This document shows, piece after piece, positions 56,916 to 64,000 of a stretch of DNA of 64,000 nt. Source of the DNA: Neurospora intermedia (lineage: Eukaryota > Ascomycota > Sordariomycetes > Sordariales > Sordariaceae); contig BTPP01000001.1 of assembly GCA_037102815.1 (NCBI GenBank), positions 2,629,001 through 2,693,000 of the forward strand. Direction: 5' to 3'. The stretch's first letter is position 1. Each line of letters starts with the position of its first letter. The notes beneath the pieces were generated by a model. It was not told the origin of the DNA, made no database searches, and saw only the letters and a list, made by a program, of their open reading frames with translations. A program made the position numbers and the translations under genes.

Positions 56916-59787
56916 CTACCTCAAATTCATGTCCATGCTTTTGACACAAGTCCACAGCACAACCGGCACGACCACATTATCATTACCTCCCGTCAACACC
57001 GCCTCTGTGAGCGATGCCATGCAAGCACATACCGCCGTCTTCACCACCGTCGTCGACCACGATGCCTTTGGCAATTGAGACAAGGCTTCCCATAACCTCC
57101 CAATTATATCCATCACCAGCTCGCCGACACCCGCGCCCGCGCCCTCCCTCGCTCCAAAGCCATCATTAAGTTCCGCTTCCCGGGTAACCCTAGAAAGCAT
57201 GCCAACAGTCGAGGGCCAGCCCCCAACGAACAACCAAATATTGGCCGTCATCAACCCCACAAACACCGCTGTCGCAAACGCAATACTCCCCTCGATGCTC
57301 TTGCCGCCTCCCCAGAGCCACTTCCTGTGACCCCATCTCCTTCCGATCAGCGAAGCTGCCGCATCGCCTAATCCCACGCATACGACTCCGGCGACCATAC
57401 TGATGTCACGGAGCGGGACCTCCCATCCTGCCAAGGGGCCTTCTCCGATGCGCGGCAATGCGGCTAAGCTGAGCCATAGAGGGATGGCGCATCCGATAAG
57501 GAGGAAGATGTGCGAGATGACGACGGGGCCCCGTAGGTCTCTTCCGTCGACGTATGGTGTAAGGAACTGGGCTATAGGCGTAGATAAAGGGGGGAGCTGA
57601 CTGGCCCGGAGAAGGTCAACCAGAAGGAAGATGGCGAGAACGATCGACAAAGCCAGAGCGATGTATGTTGGGTCAATGAAGATGGTAGGCAAGAACATGG
57701 CGACCATCATAAAATGAAAAACCTTCCGACGTGTATCAACCTCGTAAAAAGGCGACAGGCGGAACACGACGGCGAGGCCGATTATGATGATGACTAGCCA
57801 GTAGCCGCTGAGGAGGAGACGGGTGTTCGCTTCTCCAAAGACAGACTGCCGGACCAACTGAACCCAACCGCCCAAGGCGCCGGAAGCCTCACCATCGGCT
57901 CGCATCGGGAGGCAGATCCATCTCTCAAGACCCGCCTTGACGACCTCGAGCCTGAACTCAGGAATGTCGCCAAATAGATAACCAAGCGCCCACCCTACGG
58001 GCTCGTGTCCAGCCAGAGCGTATCGTCCCACACATTCTCGAACGCCAACCAAAATGACGATCAGTATGCAAGCGTAGACCCAGCCAGCGTAAAGCCACTT
58101 CCTTACAGCAGCTTGTCCTTGTGTCAAGGAAAAGAAGGCGCGTACATTGGAGGAGGCCGAACGCTTCCGGCGACCCGAAGGAGTAGTTTGGGACCGAACA
58201 ATGCTGGTGATTCTACCCAGAGAAGGCAATGTATGCCTTCGTGAGGAGGGCTGCTGAGGCGATGGTGGCTCCTGCACATCAAAGCGAACATCCGCACCAT
58301 TGGCTTGACGAAGTGAGTTCTCTTCCGCGCTGGTGATGCTATCCGCCCTTGTCCTTCCTTTCAAGGTGCTCAAATCCCAGGAAGGAGTTGCGGAGCTTCG
58401 GTTGCGATTATGGCCCGAAACCACATGGTCGGAGTCACTTAATACCTCCTCGTTGTCAGTTTTACCATCATAGTATGTACGTTTGGCGGCTCTGAAGAAC
58501 TTCCAGAATCCAGATGTACTTCCAGACTTGGAGACAGAAGGACGTTTGAAGCGCCACTTTGGTACTCTAGCCAAAGAGATACCCCATTGGATGACTTTAC
58601 CACATAGCGCGATAATACCGAGACCACCTCCCCAGAGAAGTGCCTTCAAAATAACGACCTGGGGAGATCGTGCCAGTAAAAGGACGTTGATGAGGGCCAC
58701 GGAAAGTAATTGCAATTCTGCAATCAGCAGGCTAGTCGTGGTAAGTTGCTGCAAGAGCAAGCATAGCGTCTGGTGCAAGGGATACAGCAAAGTCAGGATC
58801 TCGGGATCCGTAGCAGAGCCGCCCGCCACAAGGGGAATGCAAGATAGAAGCCACTGTGTAGAACTGTACTCTTCCCAGTATCCCGCGCCAGGTATCAACG
58901 GTCTTGGTAGCGAGCAGATGCTCAGAATCACGTTTGGCAATACAACACCCTCGACATTTGGTGCAACAAGAAGCGAGACGAACAGCGGTATAAGCTGTGG
59001 GTATAACGCCGGAGCGGGATCGAAGGAAGTAGGGACAGAAAGAGGCAACTGTTTCGATGGGTTGCCTCGACGATATGCCCAAGCTACGAGCCTCAGCGGG
59101 TAAAGAGCAAGTAGTGTCGAGAATAGCCAGCCCAAGGCGGAGAGTTCTGGAGGAAACGTGTTAGCTGAGGTTATGACCGTAATAGCAAAACCCCAACGTA
59201 CCTTTTCGATATGTTTGAATAAATGGCTGCACATCATGGTTTGACGCTACCAGCACCCCCTGACAAGCAAGCAGCAGCACCTCGGCACCACGGCGAACAA
59301 CTTCTTTCCTTCTACGAGCTCTCTCGGCTTCACTTCTTTTTAGTCGTGTGGAAAAGCCAGATCTCGAGTTCAGGTCGGGGTCTCGTCCATCCTCATCTGG
59401 CGCGTTGGGGGAAAGCAGGGGTGTTGATGTACCCGACAGCGGCTCGTTCCTCCCACGTAAGCCCTTGTGTAATCGGGTTTTGGGGGCCGGCAATCCCTTG
59501 AGGAAATGTTCATCGTCTGCTTCGGTACCGCTATCGCTCGCCGGATTCGAGTTGTGGGCTGATGTAGGGGAGGGCTGACGCTGTGACAGAGCCACGGTCG
59601 CTGCTCGGTGTAAGAGTCGTTCGGAGGGCTCGAGAAGCTCGAAGCTCTGACGGTAGTAGGGTTTCGGTGTTCGTGTACCGATGATGATGTCTTCTTCGGG
59701 GTCTTGCTGATCGTGTTTGACGTCGGTTGCGTGGAGAGTCGGAGAGTGGGATGGGGCTGAAATTGGAGGTCGGAGATGCTCTGACAT
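56916..59787 (-). CDS. SEC59: Dolichol kinase (SEC59-like) with long N-terminal and internal extensions
   Basis: Two exons (59202-59787 and 56916-59146), joined over a 55-nt intron (GTACGT, CTAAC, CAG), give 938 residues; yeast Sec59 has about 520. It phosphorylates dolichol with CTP in the ER membrane, supplying dolichyl phosphate for N-glycans, O-mannosylation and GPI anchors. Many hydrophobic segments run from about residue 200 to the end. The CTP-binding and catalytic region is CVGLGDAAASLIGRRWG (about 785-801) followed by GGGKSIEGSIAF, matching the GDxxASxxGRRxG...GKSxEG pattern. RRKVFHFMMVAMFLPTIF is a further family block. The first 160 residues are polar and disordered, and a second polar loop rich in Ser/Arg sits between membrane segments. 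The start at 59787 gives MSEHLRPPISAP; the frame upstream is closed. Confidence 0.93.
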
Positions 59788-60371
59788 GGTCGAGGTTTTG
59801 AGCTTCGTACTTCGTGGCTCGGGCCTCGGACTACATTGAACGGGCGTCGGAGATGGTAAAGATAATGTGCTATGCCCGTCTGGCAGTCAATGGCTTGGAT
59901 CGGTTGAATGACGAGCTGTCGAAGTCGTGGTCGAAAGTGTTGTGTGGATGTTGATTGTTGGAGGGAACAAGGAAGTGTTTGGGGACCCTGAATTGCGGTA
60001 GTCACCTGTATTTCGGAGAACTGTCCAGTGTAAAAGGCCACATAATTCGATGTCGGAATATTTGACTAGACGGATAGCCTGACGCTAAGAATGGTATCTC
60101 ATTTTTAAAGAGGGTGGGAATAATCTGTTGTTTCTGTCGTATATCGTCCACTTTTCTCTGGTCTTTCCAGAAGCTATTCTACACCCACAATCACATGAAA
60201 GAGAAATGGTCCAGCGAGGGGGAGGGGGGGTACTGTAGCTTGGACGCGGTCCGGTCGTCGGTGGTTGGAGCAGGCGGCATCCTGTTTCGAGTCCCACCTT
60301 TTGGAAGGTTGACGATCCAGGAACACGGCGTGGGCGACAAGGTTCGGTGCCGGGCTCAGTGAGGCATGGGC

Positions 60372-60392
60372 CACTGTAGCGCCGCTGCAGTG
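60372..60392. repeat. Imperfect 10-bp inverted repeat
   Basis: CACTGTAGCG and CGCTGCAGTG face each other around one base (one mismatch). CTACAGTG/CACTGTAG-type words recur nearby (CCCTACAGTGCC at about 61,100). It could be a protein site or a small element relic. Confidence 0.65.
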
Positions 60393-62103
60393 TAGGCCGC
60401 CGCTACACTACTCACCTACCTACTACCTCTAGAGGTACCCAGCCAGTCTTGCCAGTGCTGAGCCATGCATGGTATCTTCAGCCACAGGGCATCCCCATTT
60501 CGTAATGTCAAAGACATCAGGTTAGGTGTGTCATGGATGGCGGTTGAGGCACCTCCACGGAGCCTGAGGTCAGATTCATCATGTGTAAGAGGCCGGTTAT
60601 ACTTAAGCCTTATTGCCAGCAAGGTTTCATGATTGCCAATATCCCAGGAGAACCTACTATGGATCACATCACCCATCCCAGCAACTCTCCTACCGCATTA
60701 CGAGAGGTATCATATACGTACCTCGATCCCGTTGGGTCGACTCGCTCTGGGGGACATCTCGTCTACTTGGCAGTAATGGGTGATTGCTGAAGTGGCTGCT
60801 GATGGCTTTCATGTCAGTCGATGAGACCACGTTCGGGGCATCAGTTGCCGTCTCTCGAGAGGGTGACAGGATCCGTATAATGGTTCAGCAAGAAAAATGA
60901 TATTCGGATTGCGATGACAATCGAAAGTTGTCAGCCTAGAAAGTCCAATGTCCCACACCGCACCTACAACTTGGTGGATGTTCTTAAACCTCACCATCAG
61001 AAGGCCATGCAGACCTTCCACGAAGACTCGGGTTGACTCAATCCAAACGAGACTAACTGAAACATTTATAAACTCGGAGTGAACCGAGTAAGCACTGCCC
61101 TACAGTGCCTCAGCGCCTACCCTACCCCCGAGCGCCTAGCCGTATACGAGTAGCCGTCGACCGTTAATAATGGATGAACCGCCGTATTGGTTCCGACTTT
61201 TGAGGCGCTGTGCCCGGCCAATCGGAAGCCGACAGTGTGTCGCCGGCCGTACCGTACTGTAGCCCCCGCCCCAAGGGTCCGGGGTTCGGCGGCGGTGCTC
61301 TTCCGGAACTGAGCCGCCTGGGCCGACGACACTCATCGCGATCGCTGGTGGTCGAAGCAGTGGAGTAGCGAATCAAGTATGCAAAGTGAGCGAAAGATTC
61401 TGGACTCGTCCTCACAAAACGAGATCGAATTATTCGAGCTTCGGACGGTGGTACGCAGTACACTACTACACTGAACAAAGCAACACAGACACCCCGAACA
61501 AAATCAATTGCCCGACAATGGAGACCCTGAGTGATACAGCAAATATCATGACGGGATTCATCAGTCTCCCAAGGGAACAGCATGTCATTGGATAGTATGT
61601 AAGTAGGTGATAACACGGTCTGTAATAACCTCGTACCAGGAGTTTTTTACGTGACACCACTTCGGTGGGCCGATGACGTTAACGACTTGCACACCCGACC
61701 GAGCTAGGAGCAGCAACAGTGGCAGGAACACTGCAATTTTCATACACTACACCCGCGCTCATCCACGTCGGAATTGCTTCAAAAGTTTTGCCAAACGTGC
61801 CGGCCTCGCAAGTCTAGACACAGTATGTACGGCCATCTATCACTCGCAAATGGGCACACCGCACATGTCAGACTGGACTGTTCATCTGTGGGGTTCAATT
61901 CAACAAAGGAGCTTTCAGATGAGAGGTTGACAGTTCAATTCCGGCCATGCGGCAGCAGCGTTGGGATAAGGTCAATTTAGTGTAAGTAAAACAGTGTGGA
62001 TGCGCGGTAGATCAGATAACACTTCGTTCAGCTTGTCAGCGCCCTCGCCGAACCAGAGCGGCGACGGAGCGACGACATGCAGCCATCCAGCCCCTCTGCT
62101 ACC

Positions 62104-62216
62104 AAAGAAAGAAAGAAAGAAAGAAAGGAATCATACCTCTACGCTCCCTCATGAGGGGTTAATGTACCTACCAACTACACAACATAGCGCTTTTCGAAAA
62201 AAAAAAAAAAAAAAAA
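62104..62216. repeat. Microsatellites: (AAAG)6 and A20
   Basis: Six AAAG units at 62104-62127 and a run of 20 A at 62197-62216, in non-coding DNA. Confidence 0.9.
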
Positions 62217-64000
62217 TTTAAAAAAATTGGCATGGCTGGGAGATTGGAAACAGCAGGTGCCAACATAACATGGTAAGTGGACCACATTCGACCCAAGCTT
62301 CTCTGCTGCCAAGCTCAGAGTTTGGGTGATCCCCCCTCCTGCAACTCCGAAAGTGAGGTGGTAACAAAGGAGCTTTTCATCCGCACTAGCGACCCGCCTA
62401 CCGTAATCGTCGTGTGGATATCCTCAAATCCCATCGAGCTTGAAGCTCATCCAGGAGGCTGTGAACCTGCACTGGCAGCTTCAGCACGGGGGATTGGCTG
62501 ATTCGAACACGAACGAAGCATCCAGATTCTCACAAAAAGTACGAGGCCCTGGGCGGGAGCGTGGCCCGCGCGTCTCTCGGGTACAATTGATTCTGAGTGG
62601 GAGATCCCCAAGGTTCCCCCTTTGGTTTTCATGTCGTGAAACCATCTCCTCTTTGGGCAAGGCATCCCCCCAACGCCCGGGGGAGGTGCCGAGGCGCACA
62701 AATGGGAAGCAGGCTAGGTAGCGGTAGGCAACCACCGTCATGGCTTCCCGCGCGTCTTTTCAGATGGGCCGTTTCAACATTTGCGAGCCGCAGAGGTATC
62801 CAAGGTCGGTTCGTCGGATTTCTTGCTACCGATAAATCTTGGCGCTCGCAGTCTATGGGTTTTGGGGTGAAGCTTGGCGGCTCCAGCCATTGTCTGAAAG
62901 GAAAGATAATGACAGCTGCACCTTGTCCACAGCACTAAAAAGTGAAGCTCCCTGGCCCTTGTCGGCGTCCACTTGCGCCATGTTGGACCGATCAACAGAG
63001 GCTAAAGAGCGCCGCAACAACCGCAACAGCCCCCACCCCATGCCGTCTCGCCGTATTCATCCACTCAATACGATCAATACGGGCCAGCCGCCGCGTCATG
63101 ATGGCAGGGACTCGGAAAGTTACCATGTTGAGTAAGTACCTACTGTCGCAGTACAAGCGAGCAAGGAAACGCCAGTCTGGACAGACCAATCCAGACCGCT
63201 GGAACATGGGCGGGAAAGTTGGAAGAACACACAAGTTGGGAGAAGAAGGAGCGAGGAGGATCTACTGTGGAAGGGATCAGGAAGAGTACTTACTTATCCC
63301 ATCATTAATTTTACCTATATCGTGAGGTGTGTATAGACCATACTTACTCCATAGTGGCAGAGGCAGGAACAACCTGTGAATAACTTAACACCAAAGGCAA
63401 CTGCGTGAAGAACAGAAGAAGGAACGAAAAGAAAGATAGCAAACTGAAAGTCGTTGAAGGTTCAGTTGTCTCACTCGGTACAAGTGCAACGTTGGCCAGG
63501 TAAGCATCACCCAGCAGCTTCCTTCGGTCACCCTTCAGTTCTTGCCCTTTCCGTTTTCCGCCAACTTCAGGTTTTCTGTCCCACCTCGCCATCCTCAACC
63601 AGTCTGATCGATGGCTCACAGTGAGCTCCTCCATCCCCTTCCTTCTCGGTGGACTTGGGGGTGGACTTGGGGGGGTTGCCCTGTTTTACCTCTTGTCTTG
63701 CTCAAGTTGGCTTGACTTGACCGGTAACGTTACTGTTCCAGCCAGCTCAGGCCATTATTTCCGTTCCGCATCTTCCTGGACAAGAAAGATACAAGAAGAC
63801 ACCGAGTCGGGACGATCACAGTGCTTACAATCGATGCAGGACGACCGCACTAAAATAGTCCCCCATTAACTGGCTTGCTGCAATCAAAAGTTCACTTCTC
63901 GTGGAGTCAGTCGATGAATCTCTGTTCTTGAGTTTCAAGTCCTGCAGCTTCTCGATACCTTGACCGCAATCTTCACTCCGGGACTTCCCAAGAACGGAAC

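Larger units (their letters stand above)
59788..64000. other. Right-end region with no recognised gene
   Basis: About 4.2 kb. Open frames are short and domain-free; a 223-codon minus-strand frame near 59.4-60.0 kb mostly overlaps the dolichol kinase start in another phase and is taken as a shadow. Features seen: an imperfect hairpin at 60372-60392, a TACCTCTAGAGGTA palindrome at 60424, an (AAAG)6 microsatellite at 62104-62127 and an A20 run at 62197-62216. No tRNA or 5S rRNA was found. The dolichol kinase promoter lies at its left edge. Confidence 0.55.

Noticed and set aside
59370-60041. A 223-codon minus-strand frame at the start of dolichol kinase
   Set aside because: It mostly overlaps the first exon of dolichol kinase in a different phase and is low-complexity Pro/Ser/Thr. 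An upstream open reading frame is conceivable but unsupported.
62490-62525. GATTCGAAC, the reverse complement of a tRNA B-box-like GTTCGAATC
   Set aside because: The flanking bases do not form a T-stem and no acceptor stem or A-box was found, so it is not a tRNA.

Overview
The window is nuclear DNA of a filamentous ascomycete, most likely a member of the Sordariales (the Neurospora/Podospora/Chaetomium group). The evidence is short introns (mostly 53-129 nt) with CTAAC or CTGAC branch points, fungal housekeeping proteins, and a very strong repeat-induced point mutation (RIP) signature. I cannot name the species.

The window has two halves. Bases 1 to about 27,620 are AT-rich and nearly empty of CpA and TpG while CpG is kept, which is what RIP (C to T in the CpA context on both strands) leaves behind. 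This block has no intact gene. It holds one complete but dead Ty3/Gypsy chromodomain LTR retrotransposon on the minus strand (12,360-19,829). Its parts are 258-bp LTRs, a 5-bp target duplication, a polypurine tract, gag, RT, integrase and chromodomain remnants, and an extra antisense reading frame. The block also holds several long reading frames broken only by RIP-type stops (about 7.9-8.6 kb, 9.0-9.4 kb, 20.3-23.35 kb, 25.2-26.5 kb) and several tandem or paired repeats (115-bp x 5, 155-bp x 2, 148-bp x 2, 78-bp x 3, 33-bp x 3).

From about 27,620 the composition changes abruptly to ordinary gene-bearing DNA. In order it contains: a nuclear-looking F-box/2EXR-like protein with an in-frame TAG before its basic tail (31.4-33.36 kb, +); the DNA polymerase delta small subunit (34.30-36.12 kb, -), divergent from the ribosome biogenesis factor YTM1 (36.63-38.10 kb, +); a DEDDy 3'-5' exonuclease with a probable mitochondrial presequence (38.48-40.83 kb, -), divergent from LSM5 with a GC-AG intron (41.54-42.15 kb, +); a BCS1-like AAA ATPase (42.64-45.41 kb, -); an ankyrin-tailed L-asparaginase (47.58-49.50 kb, -); a SET/Vps75-type NAP histone chaperone (51.69-52.83 kb, +); a GPI-anchored GH76 Dfg5/Dcw1 cell-wall enzyme (54.72-56.38 kb, +); and dolichol kinase (56.92-59.79 kb, -). 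The last 4.2 kb, and the gaps of 2.2 kb or less between genes, show no convincing gene.

The genes do not form one pathway. Loose links exist: GH76 and dolichol kinase meet tail to tail and both serve glycan or GPI-anchored cell-wall assembly, and POLD2 and YTM1 share a 508-bp divergent promoter region. All exon structures were assembled by hand from splice signals and protein conservation, and frames close exactly in every multi-exon model. No tRNA, rRNA or CRISPR was found.
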